From: JAYWDA01 sp043779185
GTDB lineage: Bacteria > Bdellovibrionota > Bdellovibrionia > Bdellovibrionales > Bdellovibrionaceae
Assembly (NCBI GenBank): GCA_043779185.1
Contig: JAYWEQ010000184.1
Span: forward strand, 1-11,416
Direction: 5' to 3'
DNA length: 11,416 nucleotides
Shown: in pieces, positions 1 through 7,528 of the stretch
Layout: each line of letters begins with the position of its first letter
Position numbering within the stretch: the stretch's first letter is position 1
Notes under the pieces: generated by a model
What the model saw: only the letters and a program-made list of their open reading frames with translations
What the model was told of the DNA's origin: nothing
Databases searched by the model: none
Made by a program: the position numbers and the translations under genes

Positions 1-683
1 GCCTTGTGACCTGGAGGATTCACGAAAACCGATCCACAACTGGGAAGATCGAGGGGTTGCTTACTCAGTCGACTCAAATTAGCCGCTTTAACTTGAGCCA
101 AAATATCATCCTGCACCTGGACGGGCCATTTCATCCGAACCTTAACGACAAGCCCCGGCTGCCATCCCGTTGAATGCCGGTAACTCCACTGAATATCTTT
201 TTGTAAAATTCGATCCACTTTTAATGTATCTAACCGTAGAACTTCAAGCCATTCCACCAATTCACCAAATTCACGGGGCTGCATGGCCTCACTGACACCG
301 GCGTTCATCACAACACCGCCACCCACATCGCCTGGCAAACCTGCTAAAAATAAAGCCGGCGCTAATTTATTTTTTAAAAAGACTTTTAAAAGTTCGGATT
401 TCGACGTGCCACTCAAGGCTTCAATGACTAAATTTTGATTCTCCATCGCTGTCGTTACGCCAGTGAAGTTTTTCAAACACACAACTAGTCCGTCAATGCC
501 ATCGTCTGATATTAAAACATTACTGCCACCGCCAAGAATCGTGAGGGGCCAAGAATTTCTTTTGGCTTCGCTGACGGCCTCTTTAATTTCTTCTAAATTT
601 TTAGGCGTACAAAAATATTGGGCAAGGCCGCCGATTTGCCAAGATGTATAGTTTGCTAATCGAACTTGAGTTTGAATATCCAT
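1..683 (-). CDS. murB: UDP-N-acetylenolpyruvoylglucosamine reductase MurB, 3' end beyond window
   Basis: MurB is a cytoplasmic FAD/NADPH enzyme that reduces UDP-GlcNAc-enolpyruvate to UDP-MurNAc. I translated 227 complete codons; the frame stays open to position 1, so the C-terminus is missing, roughly 70 residues compared with a usual length near 300. Visible signatures are the FAD-binding GGGSNVLISD (residues 51-60), GLPGDVGGGVVMNAG (115-129), SYRHS (167-171) and SCGSVFVNPPG (215-225), whose Ser218 matches the catalytic serine position of the family. The GSVF.NPPG form looks like the type II MurB of many Gram-positive and other bacteria more than the E. coli type; this is from memory of the family. 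The ATG overlaps the murC stop as TGATG, with only a weak GA-rich stretch upstream, so translation is probably coupled to murC. Confidence 0.96.
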   Translation of the reverse strand, partial: MDIQTQVRLANYTSWQIGGLAQYFCTPKNLEEIKEAVSEAKRNSWPLTILGGGSNVLISDDGIDGLVVCLKNFTGVTTAMENQNLVIEALSGTSKSELLKVFLKNKLAPALFLAGLPGDVGGGVVMNAGVSEAMQPREFGELVEWLEVLRLDTLKVDRILQKDIQWSYRHSTGWQPGLVVKVRMKWPVQVQDDILAQVKAANLSRLSKQPLDLPSCGSVFVNPPGHK

Positions 684-2044
684 CAAAGCTTCTTTAAAAT
701 TTCAAGGCCAAGCTTCCAGCCATCGCCAGCACCCAAAGTAACAAGCACATCGCCTTTTTTTAACTGAGCCAAAACCTGATCGGCTTGTTGCTCGCTTTTT
801 GGCAAATAAAATTTCTGCCCGTGTTTAATTTCTTCCACTAATTTTTTCGAGGTGATTCCTGGGATCGAAGATTCTCCAGCCGGATAAATATCGGTGATCA
901 ATAAGTAATCAGCTTGCTGAAAACATTTTGTGAATTCCAGCCAACAGCTTTGCGTTCTAGAGAACCGATGCGGCTGAAAGTAAACCACCAGGCGATTTTG
1001 CGGATATTTTTCTTTAAAAGCATCCAAAACGGCCGAGACCTCTGTTGGATGATGACCATAATCATCGTAAACACGGATGCCATTTTTTTCACCTTTGAAC
1101 TGAAAACGTCGATCGACTCCTTCAAATGAAGCGATGCCTTTTTGGCAGACATCCAGCGAATAGCCAGCCACCCAACCTGTTATAAAAGCCGCCGTGGCAT
1201 TCAAAGCATTATGTTTTCCTGGAATTTTTAAATCAATTTCGGACCACTTTTGTAAGCTTTGCTTCTGCCGGTCCATTTTTTGAATTTCGTAATGACTATT
1301 ACTGCCTTTTAAAACGAAATCATTTTTTGCCTGGAAGCCATAATAGTAAACTCGTTTTGGATAATTCTCTAAAGCTTTTCTAACATGGGGATCATCACCG
1401 CAAGCAACGCAAGCTCCGTAAAAGGGCAGCCGCAAAGCAAAATCACTGAACGCTTTTATTAAATTATCAAAACTTTTATAATAGTCCATATGATCTGAAT
1501 CAATATTTGTAATGATCGCGATTTCAGGACTCAGGCGATTAAAGCTTCCATCGCTTTCATCGGCTTCGGCCACAAGCCATTCCCCTTGGCCCAGTTGGGC
1601 TGAGGATTTGATCGCTGCAAAACGCCCACCGACAACGATGGTGGGACTAGAGTTTGCGGCCAGTAAGATCGATGCAACCATGCTGGTCGTTGTGGTTTTT
1701 CCATGTGTTCCAGCGACCGCAATCCCGCGCTGGAGCCGCATAATTTCTGCCAAAGCTTCAGCTCTGGGAATCAAAGGAATTTCTCGGCTTCGGGCTTCGG
1801 CAATTTCAGGATTTCCAAATTGAACAGCGCTTGAGTAGACGACGACGTCCGCGTCACCAACATGATCTGCGCTATGACCTTTATAAGTTTTTATTCCAAT
1901 ATCTTTTAAATGAGCTGTGTTGGCATTTTCAGAAAGGTCACTGCCTGTCACCCTGGCACCCATATTATGCAGGACTTCGGCCAAACCACACATGCCAATT
2001 CCACCAATGCCGATAAAATGAAATTTAGCTTTAGCTAATTTCAT
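683..2044 (-). CDS. murC: UDP-N-acetylmuramate--L-alanine ligase
   Basis: MurC is the cytoplasmic ATP-dependent ligase that adds L-alanine, the first residue of the stem peptide, to UDP-MurNAc. The protein has 453 residues, normal for the family. The N-terminal UDP-binding Rossmann motif is GIGGIGMCGLA (12-22). The ATP loop is GTHGKTTTT (112-120). The central Mur-ligase motifs are EADESD (160-165) and NIDSDHMDYY (180-189), with PGKHNALNA at 275-283. The C-terminal domain has DDYGHHPTE (327-335), QPHRFSRT (357-364) and GAGDGW (438-443). The histidine in the P-loop (GTHGKT) and the DYGHHPTE motif separate MurC from MurD, MurE and MurF. The start overlaps the murG stop by ATGA and the stop overlaps the murB start by one base. 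Confidence 0.98.
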   Translation of the reverse strand: MKLAKAKFHFIGIGGIGMCGLAEVLHNMGARVTGSDLSENANTAHLKDIGIKTYKGHSADHVGDADVVVYSSAVQFGNPEIAEARSREIPLIPRAEALAEIMRLQRGIAVAGTHGKTTTTSMVASILLAANSSPTIVVGGRFAAIKSSAQLGQGEWLVAEADESDGSFNRLSPEIAIITNIDSDHMDYYKSFDNLIKAFSDFALRLPFYGACVACGDDPHVRKALENYPKRVYYYGFQAKNDFVLKGSNSHYEIQKMDRQKQSLQKWSEIDLKIPGKHNALNATAAFITGWVAGYSLDVCQKGIASFEGVDRRFQFKGEKNGIRVYDDYGHHPTEVSAVLDAFKEKYPQNRLVVYFQPHRFSRTQSCWLEFTKCFQQADYLLITDIYPAGESSIPGITSKKLVEEIKHGQKFYLPKSEQQADQVLAQLKKGDVLVTLGAGDGWKLGLEILKKL

Positions 2045-3129
2045 ACGGCCTGTCCGACATTCAGCAGATATTCAGCAATTCGGTGCGCGGCTTTAGGCTT
2101 ATAAAACTTTTTTAAATTCAAAGTCATCAGTTCAAGGTCTTTCTTATTATTTCGAAGTCTTAAAATTTGCTGCACCAAACTTTCTGGAGTTAAATCTTTT
2201 TGTTCTAGCAAAATTCCAGCTTTATGATCCACCAAACTTTGGGCGTTTTTCAACTGATGATTATCCGCCGCCGTTGGCAAAGGAATTAAAACGGCTGGTT
2301 TGCCGCAAGCGGCAAGCTCTGCCACGGTGCTGGCCCCCGATCGACAGATAACAAGATCGGCCCATTGATAATATTTTTCCATCCCATATAAATATTCGTA
2401 GGCTTGGAAAGATTTTAGATTTTCATAAGATTTTTTTACAGCCGCGACATCAAAGGAGCCCGTTTGGTGGACCACTTCAACATCTTTTAATTCTTGGGCG
2501 TACTTCAGCAAAGTTTCCTGCACGACTTTATTAATGGCTCGGGCCCCCTGGCTGCCGCCAAAGATCAGTAAATGAAACTTTTCATCGCTGTGAGGACTTG
2601 CAATCATCTCTTCGACTTCTTTACGAACGGGAAGACCGATTTGCAAAATGTCCTTACTTTTCAGCATTTTTCCGGCTTCTTCAAAAACCACTAAACTTCG
2701 GCGTACAAAAAAAGACAGCCAACGATTCGTCAAACCTGGATGTGCATTGGGCTCCCAAATGGCCGTCTTAAATCCCAGCAGAGACGCCATCAAAACAAAC
2801 GGCCCCGAAGCATAACCGCCGACGCCCAACACAATTTGTGGTTTGACCTCAAAAAGAAGGGACATCGATTGCAACAAAGCGACTGGGATTCTTGCTAAAG
2901 TTTTTAATTTTCCAAAAAGACCACCGCTTTGATTCAACTTTCCGACGCGAATCAAATGCAATGGAAAACCCTCTTTGGGAATAATTTTTGTTTCTAAACC
3001 ACCGGGGCTTCCAACAAATTGAATATCTAAAGTCGGATCCATTTCCAATAAAGCCCGCGCGATAGCAACGGCGGGATAAATATGCCCCCCCGTACCACCA
3101 CCTGCTATCATCACTGTCTTTTTTTTCAT
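2041..3129 (-). CDS. murG: UDP-GlcNAc:lipid I N-acetylglucosaminyltransferase MurG
   Basis: MurG is a GT28-family peripheral inner-membrane glycosyltransferase that converts lipid I to lipid II on the cytoplasmic face. The 362-residue length is typical. The N-terminal acceptor domain carries GGGTGGHIYPA (10-20), GVGGYASGP (102-110) and EPNAHPGLTNR (126-136). The C-terminal UDP-GlcNAc domain carries GGSQGARAIN (191-200), RSGASTVAEL (263-272) and DNHQLKNA (289-296). A hydrophobic patch around residues 80-95 is where the family contacts the membrane. The ATG follows the ftsW stop after three bases and has no convincing Shine-Dalgarno, so reinitiation after ftsW is likely. The stop overlaps the murC start as ATGA. 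Confidence 0.98.
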   Translation of the reverse strand: MKKKTVMIAGGGTGGHIYPAVAIARALLEMDPTLDIQFVGSPGGLETKIIPKEGFPLHLIRVGKLNQSGGLFGKLKTLARIPVALLQSMSLLFEVKPQIVLGVGGYASGPFVLMASLLGFKTAIWEPNAHPGLTNRWLSFFVRRSLVVFEEAGKMLKSKDILQIGLPVRKEVEEMIASPHSDEKFHLLIFGGSQGARAINKVVQETLLKYAQELKDVEVVHQTGSFDVAAVKKSYENLKSFQAYEYLYGMEKYYQWADLVICRSGASTVAELAACGKPAVLIPLPTAADNHQLKNAQSLVDHKAGILLEQKDLTPESLVQQILRLRNNKKDLELMTLNLKKFYKPKAAHRIAEYLLNVGQAV

Positions 3130-3132
3130 GGA

Positions 3133-4254
3133 TTACCGATTGCGTTTAAGCTTAGTGCTTAATGTATCGTCTTGCAGGGATTTTTCAATATTAATCAAGA
3201 CTCCAAAGATCGCAGCCACACAAACTAAAGAACTTCCACCATAGCTTAAAAATGGCAAAGTTAAACCTTTGGTGGGAAGAAGTCCCAAGCCGACACCTGT
3301 ATTGATAAAGACTGAAAGCGCAAACGTCATTGAAAGTCCCAAAGCCACAGCTCTTTTAAAAGGATCATGGGCTTTGATCGCAATGCGAAATCCACTGTAA
3401 ATTAAAAATCCATACAGACTGAGTAAAAAGAAAACACCCAGAAAGCCCATTTCTTCACCAAAAACTGCCAATGTGAAATCCGTATGAGCCTCTGGCAGAA
3501 AAAATAACTTACCTTGTCCTTGCCCCATTCCCACACCAAATAAACTTCCAGAGTGAAAACTAAGAAGACTTTGAATCACTTGAAATCCCTTTTGCTCGGG
3601 GTCGGCCCAAGGATCTAGAAATGTCATGACCCGGGCCCGACGATAAGGCACTGCCATCACTAAAAAGTAAAAAGCGGGAAGAATAATGGCCATTGCTGTT
3701 CCCATGTATTTCCAAGAAAGGCCAAAGGCAAAAAGCAACCCAACACCCACTAAAATCATAATTGCAAAACTACCAAAATCGGGCTGTTTTAATAAAAGAA
3801 TAAACGGCAAAACACAAATAATGGCCAGCAACCACCAAGGTGTCCGACGGATCGTGCTTCGTCTTCCCACCATCAAGCTAGCGGCCAGAAGCGTGAATGA
3901 AAATTTTAAAATCTCAGCCGGCTCTAGACGAATTCCTAAAGGGGTTTGTAGCCACCGTAAAGCGCCGCCCACGCGAACACCAAGCCCTGGAACAAAAGTC
4001 ATCGCAACTAAAATGCCACCCAGAGGCCAAAGCATCCAGCCGACTCGTTCGACCCAGCGCCAAGGCACGTGAATGCAGACAAATAAAGCGACTAAGGCGA
4101 CGACGGTGAAAATAATTTGTCTTTTAAAAAAATACAAAGCATCGCCATAAGATTCGATCGCAAAAATATAGCTAGAGCTATAAACCTGAACTAAGCCAAT
4201 CCCAAAAAGTGCAATAACGGTCAGTAATAATCCACTAGAAAGGTAACGAAGCAT
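3133..4254 (-). CDS. ftsW: Septal peptidoglycan glycosyltransferase FtsW (SEDS family)
   Basis: FtsW is the SEDS-family integral membrane enzyme that polymerises lipid II into glycan strands at the division site, together with a class B PBP (FtsI). The protein has 373 residues and about ten hydrophobic segments, the first at residues 7-27. SEDS signatures are RLEPAEILKF (109-118), KQPDFGSF (156-163), LPEAHTDF (253-260) with the presumed catalytic Asp259, FGEEMGFLG (265-273) and PTKGLTLPFLSYGGSS (327-342). A RodA or SpoVE paralogue would share these motifs; I chose FtsW because the gene sits directly before murG inside the cluster. The basic C-terminal tail (KLKRNR) should be cytoplasmic. The start lies 8 bp after the lipoprotein stop with a poor Shine-Dalgarno (GTAGAG). 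Confidence 0.96.
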   Translation of the reverse strand: MLRYLSSGLLLTVIALFGIGLVQVYSSSYIFAIESYGDALYFFKRQIIFTVVALVALFVCIHVPWRWVERVGWMLWPLGGILVAMTFVPGLGVRVGGALRWLQTPLGIRLEPAEILKFSFTLLAASLMVGRRSTIRRTPWWLLAIICVLPFILLLKQPDFGSFAIMILVGVGLLFAFGLSWKYMGTAMAIILPAFYFLVMAVPYRRARVMTFLDPWADPEQKGFQVIQSLLSFHSGSLFGVGMGQGQGKLFFLPEAHTDFTLAVFGEEMGFLGVFFLLSLYGFLIYSGFRIAIKAHDPFKRAVALGLSMTFALSVFINTGVGLGLLPTKGLTLPFLSYGGSSLVCVAAIFGVLINIEKSLQDDTLSTKLKRNR

Positions 4255-4262
4255 GACTCTAC

Positions 4263-4922
4263 TTACTCGCCAAGAATATCAGTTTCAGGCGTGTCAGGGG
4301 TTTTGCTGGGGCTCTTTGCCGGATTTTGCGGCGTCGAATTAGCGGAGCTGTTGGCTGGCGGCGGGCTTGACGGCTTGGCTTGCGGCTGGGCTGCCGCTGC
4401 TGCCGGCTTTGAAGCGGCCGGCGCTGGCTTTGTTGCAGGCGCTGCAGGGTTATTTAAAGTTGCAGGATTTGTTTTGGATGGCAAAGCAGGCTTGTCAGAT
4501 TTTTTATCGGCAGGAATATCTGCTGGATCATCACTTAGATCTAATTCATTCGCATTATTTTTTGCTGCCGTCGCCGGGGCTGTTGGCGCTACAGAGTGCG
4601 GTGCCATCTTACTGTCTTCTTTTTTTGACTCTTCTTTTTTAATACTGCAGCAATAAATCACGCCGTAATTTTCAGACGAATTTTTATAGTTAGTGATCGA
4701 CAAGGGCTTCGTGGGCTCACAGCGACGGGCCATCTGCATATTTAACTCAACATCAATGTCACTATGAACATCACCACTGATAAATTCGCAGTACATGCCA
4801 GACGAGGCCGCTAGTTTTTCACGCAGTTCTAATTTTTTTTTCTGAGCACTTCCGCAGCCAATAATAAAAACAGGAAGCAATAGCCCACAGATAGTCGATA
4901 ACGAGGATAATCTTGCAGTCAC
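4263..4922 (-). CDS. Putative lipoprotein with Cys-containing N-terminal region and long Ala/Pro/Lys tail, function unknown
   Basis: I do not recognise this 219-residue protein. It starts at a GTG (read as Met) preceded by a perfect AAGGAGG five bases upstream; no other good start comes before the signal peptide. The hydrophobic stretch at residues 11-22 ends in the lipobox IIGC, so Cys23 should be lipidated by Lgt and cleaved by LspA. Residue +2 is Gly rather than Asp, which by the E. coli rule favours the outer membrane. Residues 27-95 form a possible small domain with four further cysteines (45, 69, 91, 92), enough for two disulfides in the periplasm. Residues 96-219 are low-complexity Lys/Glu then Ala/Pro/Lys/Ser, probably disordered, with an acidic end (ETDILGE). 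The tail is GC-rich compared with its neighbours. It lies between murD and ftsW, where most dcw clusters have no gene. A role in envelope or septal synthesis is only a guess from location. Confidence 0.85.
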   Translation of the reverse strand: MTARLSSLSTICGLLLPVFIIGCGSAQKKKLELREKLAASSGMYCEFISGDVHSDIDVELNMQMARRCEPTKPLSITNYKNSSENYGVIYCCSIKKEESKKEDSKMAPHSVAPTAPATAAKNNANELDLSDDPADIPADKKSDKPALPSKTNPATLNNPAAPATKPAPAASKPAAAAAQPQAKPSSPPPANSSANSTPQNPAKSPSKTPDTPETDILGE

Positions 4923-4927
4923 GGCTC

Positions 4928-4934
4928 CCTCCTT
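4928..4934 (-). promoter_or_regulatory. Strong Shine-Dalgarno of the lipoprotein gene
   Basis: The minus strand reads AAGGAGG, fully complementary to the usual 16S rRNA 3' end, five bases before the GTG at 4922-4920. It decides the GTG start. It is the strongest ribosome binding site I saw in the operon and allows initiation independent of murD, whose stop is 73 bp upstream. Confidence 0.85.
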
Positions 4935-4995
4935 GGAACAGACACTTAGAAAAACATCTTAAATAAACAGCGAAATAGGATTCTTATTTATGATC

Positions 4996-6381
4996 TCAGA
5001 ATTTCCTAACGATTTCCTTAAAATAGTCGCCTCTCTCCTCAAAACTGTCAAACATATCGAAGCTTGAACAGCCCGGAGAGAGCAAAATGATGTCCCCGAT
5101 CCTAGACTTTTGGTAAGCAATCAAGACAGCCTCTTCAAAGGTCCCGATCAAAAAGGTTTCGCTGAAGTCACCGAGGTCGCGATTGATACGCTCTTTGGCT
5201 TCGCCGACTAAGATCAAAGTTTTCACTTTTTTCTTCACCATATTTCGCAAGGGTTCGAAATTAAGATTGGTGTCTTTTCCGCCAGCAATAAGGATAATGT
5301 TTTCATCAAAGGTATCTAAAGCCCGCATCATGGCATGCACATTCGTGGCTTTCGAGTCATTGAAAAACTGCACTCCACCGGCTTTAAGAACATACTCAAT
5401 GCGATGAGGAATATTTCTAAAATTATCGATCACGGACTGAATCGCATCGTGTTTAGCGCCGTGCTCGCGGGCTGCCAAGATCGCTGCCATGATATTTTCA
5501 ATGTTATGACGTCCGCGCATTCTTACTTTAGCAACATTGAATGTTTCGATATCAGGACCCGTTCGAACCCGGATTTCTTGGCCGATATTAACGGCGCCAC
5601 CAATATTCATAATTTGCGGCTCTAAAGCGGCTTTCCTGGAGAAGTAAAAAATTCTTCCGCGTTGAACCGATGGATCACGAGCTAATTCCACCACCGCATT
5701 ATCATCGGCATTTAAGACTGAAGTTGTTCCCTGCACGGTGTTTTTAAAAATTCTACGCTTGGCATTCACGTACTCTTCCATAGATCTGTAGCGATCCAAA
5801 TGGTTTTCAGCTAAATTTGTAAACACAATATTCAACGGGCTGAAACTATCACAATGTTCTAACATAAAACTGGAAACTTCCGCGATCACAACTTTGGCGG
5901 ACTCCTTGAAACGTAAATAATCCGTCAAAGGTCTTTCGTTAGCTCCACCCACCCAGGCTTTAATATCTGACTGGTTCAACATCGCTTCGATCAACCGAGC
6001 GACGGTGGTTTTTCCATTGGTCCCAGTTAAACCAATGATCGGTTCTTTAATAAAGCCCGCTGCGAACTCGAACTCGCCGGTGATTTTTACACCCTGAGAT
6101 CTTGCGTAATCAAAAATTTTCAAATTCGACGGAACTCCGGGGCTTAAAATAACAAGATCTTGCACCAAAAAAGTTTTTGGACTGTGAGAACCCAATTCAT
6201 ATTTAATATTCAAGCCATCTAACTGCTCCAATGGAACTGACAACTCTGGTTTTGATTTATGATCAGAGACTGTGACCAGCGCGCCGTTTTCCGTCAGAAA
6301 ATGAGCTAAAGACACTCCGGTTTTCCCCAAGCCGACAATCAGAACTCTTTTATCTTTTAAATCACTTAATTCTTTCCACAT
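4996..6381 (-). CDS. murD: UDP-N-acetylmuramoyl-L-alanine--D-glutamate ligase
   Basis: MurD is the cytoplasmic ATP-dependent ligase that adds D-glutamate to UDP-MurNAc-L-Ala. The protein has 461 residues, near the usual 440-460. The N-terminal nucleotide-binding motif is VLIVGLGKTGVSLA (13-26), followed by LSPGVP (79-84). The P-loop is GTNGKTT (120-126). Central motifs are EVSSFMLE (168-175) and NLAENHLDRY (189-198), where E. coli has a D in place of the N of ENH. Lys208 in NAKRRIF matches the carbamoylated lysine. RGRHNIEN (289-296), IPHRIEY (324-330), NDSKATN (341-347), AGGKD (366-370) and LLSPGCSSFDMF (433-444) complete the C-terminal signatures typical of MurD. The ATG follows mraY after three bases, with GAGG six bases upstream inside the mraY 3' end. 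Confidence 0.98.
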   Translation of the reverse strand: MWKELSDLKDKRVLIVGLGKTGVSLAHFLTENGALVTVSDHKSKPELSVPLEQLDGLNIKYELGSHSPKTFLVQDLVILSPGVPSNLKIFDYARSQGVKITGEFEFAAGFIKEPIIGLTGTNGKTTVARLIEAMLNQSDIKAWVGGANERPLTDYLRFKESAKVVIAEVSSFMLEHCDSFSPLNIVFTNLAENHLDRYRSMEEYVNAKRRIFKNTVQGTTSVLNADDNAVVELARDPSVQRGRIFYFSRKAALEPQIMNIGGAVNIGQEIRVRTGPDIETFNVAKVRMRGRHNIENIMAAILAAREHGAKHDAIQSVIDNFRNIPHRIEYVLKAGGVQFFNDSKATNVHAMMRALDTFDENIILIAGGKDTNLNFEPLRNMVKKKVKTLILVGEAKERINRDLGDFSETFLIGTFEEAVLIAYQKSRIGDIILLSPGCSSFDMFDSFEERGDYFKEIVRKF

Positions 6382-6384
6382 ACG

Positions 6385-7461
6385 TTACCTCAATTTCAAA
6401 GTCGCTAAACTTAAAACAGCAAGAAGAATCGAAATGATCCAAAATCGCACAATGATTTTTGTCTCTGTCATACCTTTAAGTTCAAAATGATGATGAATCG
6501 GCGCCATCTTAAAAATTCTTTTGCCCGTCAGTTTAAATGAGATCACTTGCGAGATCACACTTAAAGCTTCGACAACAAAAACCCCACCCAATAGAATCAT
6601 TAAAAGTTCATTGTGCGTGAGCACCGCCATAGCACCTAAAAATCCGCCCAAACTTAAAGATCCAACATCGCCCATGAAAACTTGCGCGGGATAAGAGTTG
6701 AACCATAAAAAGCCAAGACTAGCGGCAACGATGGCGGCTGCAACAGGAGCTAATTCTCCAGCTCCACTGACATGCGGAATTTGCAAATAGGTGGCAATTC
6801 CTAAGTGTCCCGTGATGTAGGCGAATAGCCCTAAAGTAGCTGCAGAAATCATCACAGGAACAATCGCCAACCCATCAAGGCCGTCAGTTAAATTGACCGC
6901 GTTGGCAGTACCCACAACCACAAGGCTTGCGAAAACTACGTAGCCCAAACCAAGATCAAACGACACCGATTTTACGAACGGAAGACTGACGACGGTTGAA
7001 AGATCGTGATAGTGAATCAAAAATAAAACAGCCAAACCAGAAATTAAAAATTCGCCGGCTAAACGTAGTTTTCCCGAAAGGCCTTTCGTGTTTTTTTTGC
7101 TGACCTTTAAATAGTCATCGATATACCCAATACCACCAAAACCCCAGGTGATAAAAAGCACGGCCCATACTAAGGGATTACCAATATCAATCCACATCAA
7201 GCAAGGGATCAGCGTACTCATCAAAATAAGCCCACCACCCATTGTGGGCGTGCCCGATTTCTTTTTATGAGTTTCCGGACCATCTTCACGGATGGCTTGG
7301 CCGAAATGTTTTTCACGAAGTCGCTGAATAAAATAAGGACCCCAAATCAAGCACAGCGAAAAGGCTGTGAAAAATGAAATGAAAGTTCTTACCGTGATAT
7401 AACGAAAGACATTGAAAGCAGAATATTCAGACGAGAGCGAGTAAAGCCATTGGTATAACAT
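6385..7461 (-). CDS. mraY: Phospho-N-acetylmuramoyl-pentapeptide-transferase MraY
   Basis: MraY is the integral inner-membrane enzyme that transfers phospho-MurNAc-pentapeptide from UDP to undecaprenyl phosphate, giving lipid I. The 358-residue length matches the family (about 360) with around ten membrane segments. Signatures are the N-terminal SAFNVFRYITVRT (14-26), DGPETHKKKSGTPTMGG (60-76), the Asp pair IDDYLKV (114-120), NLTDGLDGLA (190-199), NSYPAQVFMGDVGSL (255-269) with Asp265, and APIHHHFELKG (320-330). Starting at MLYQWLYSL gives the normal family N-terminus. There is no clear Shine-Dalgarno; a 26-base imperfect palindrome ends two bases before the ATG. The gene is 67 bp after murF and 3 bp before murD. 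Confidence 0.98.
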   Translation of the reverse strand: MLYQWLYSLSSEYSAFNVFRYITVRTFISFFTAFSLCLIWGPYFIQRLREKHFGQAIREDGPETHKKKSGTPTMGGGLILMSTLIPCLMWIDIGNPLVWAVLFITWGFGGIGYIDDYLKVSKKNTKGLSGKLRLAGEFLISGLAVLFLIHYHDLSTVVSLPFVKSVSFDLGLGYVVFASLVVVGTANAVNLTDGLDGLAIVPVMISAATLGLFAYITGHLGIATYLQIPHVSGAGELAPVAAAIVAASLGFLWFNSYPAQVFMGDVGSLSLGGFLGAMAVLTHNELLMILLGGVFVVEALSVISQVISFKLTGKRIFKMAPIHHHFELKGMTETKIIVRFWIISILLAVLSLATLKLR

Positions 7462-7462
7462 C

Positions 7463-7488
7463 AGGCTTGATGAAGTATCATAAAGCCT
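7463..7488 (-). promoter_or_regulatory. Hairpin/palindrome abutting the mraY start
   Basis: On the minus strand AGGCTT pairs with AAGCCT, then after one t/c mismatch ATGA pairs with TCAT around a TACT loop. That gives ten base pairs in 26 bases, ending two bases before the mraY ATG. There is no T-run after it, so it is not an intrinsic terminator. It could limit ribosome access to mraY, bring the AAAGG at its 5' foot closer to the ATG, or be a protein-binding palindrome. A TATGAT box, one mismatch from a sigma-70 -10, lies inside it but lacks a good -35. The structure is seen directly; any function is inferred. Confidence 0.45.
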
Positions 7489-7528
7489 TTGTGGAAATCA
7501 AGAACATATTGATAAGTATATGATTTTA

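Noticed and set aside
463..651. Plus-strand 62-codon open frame
   Set aside because: It lies wholly opposite murB, whose motifs are clear on the minus strand.
3686..4072. Plus-strand 128-codon open frame opposite ftsW
   Set aside because: FtsW motifs cover the minus strand on both sides; the plus-strand product is basic and proline-rich with no recognisable motif.
4291..4656. Plus-strand Ala/Gly/Leu-rich open frame opposite the lipoprotein tail
   Set aside because: It is the complement of the GC-rich Ala/Pro codons of the lipoprotein gene. It has no ribosome binding site, and its low-complexity composition is explained by the other strand.
4935..4995. Terminator between murD and the lipoprotein gene
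   Set aside because: A seven-base AT-only inverted repeat (TAAATAA and TTATTTA) with a loop of about 17 bases precedes a short T-run, but there is no GC in the stem, so I do not think it ends transcription.
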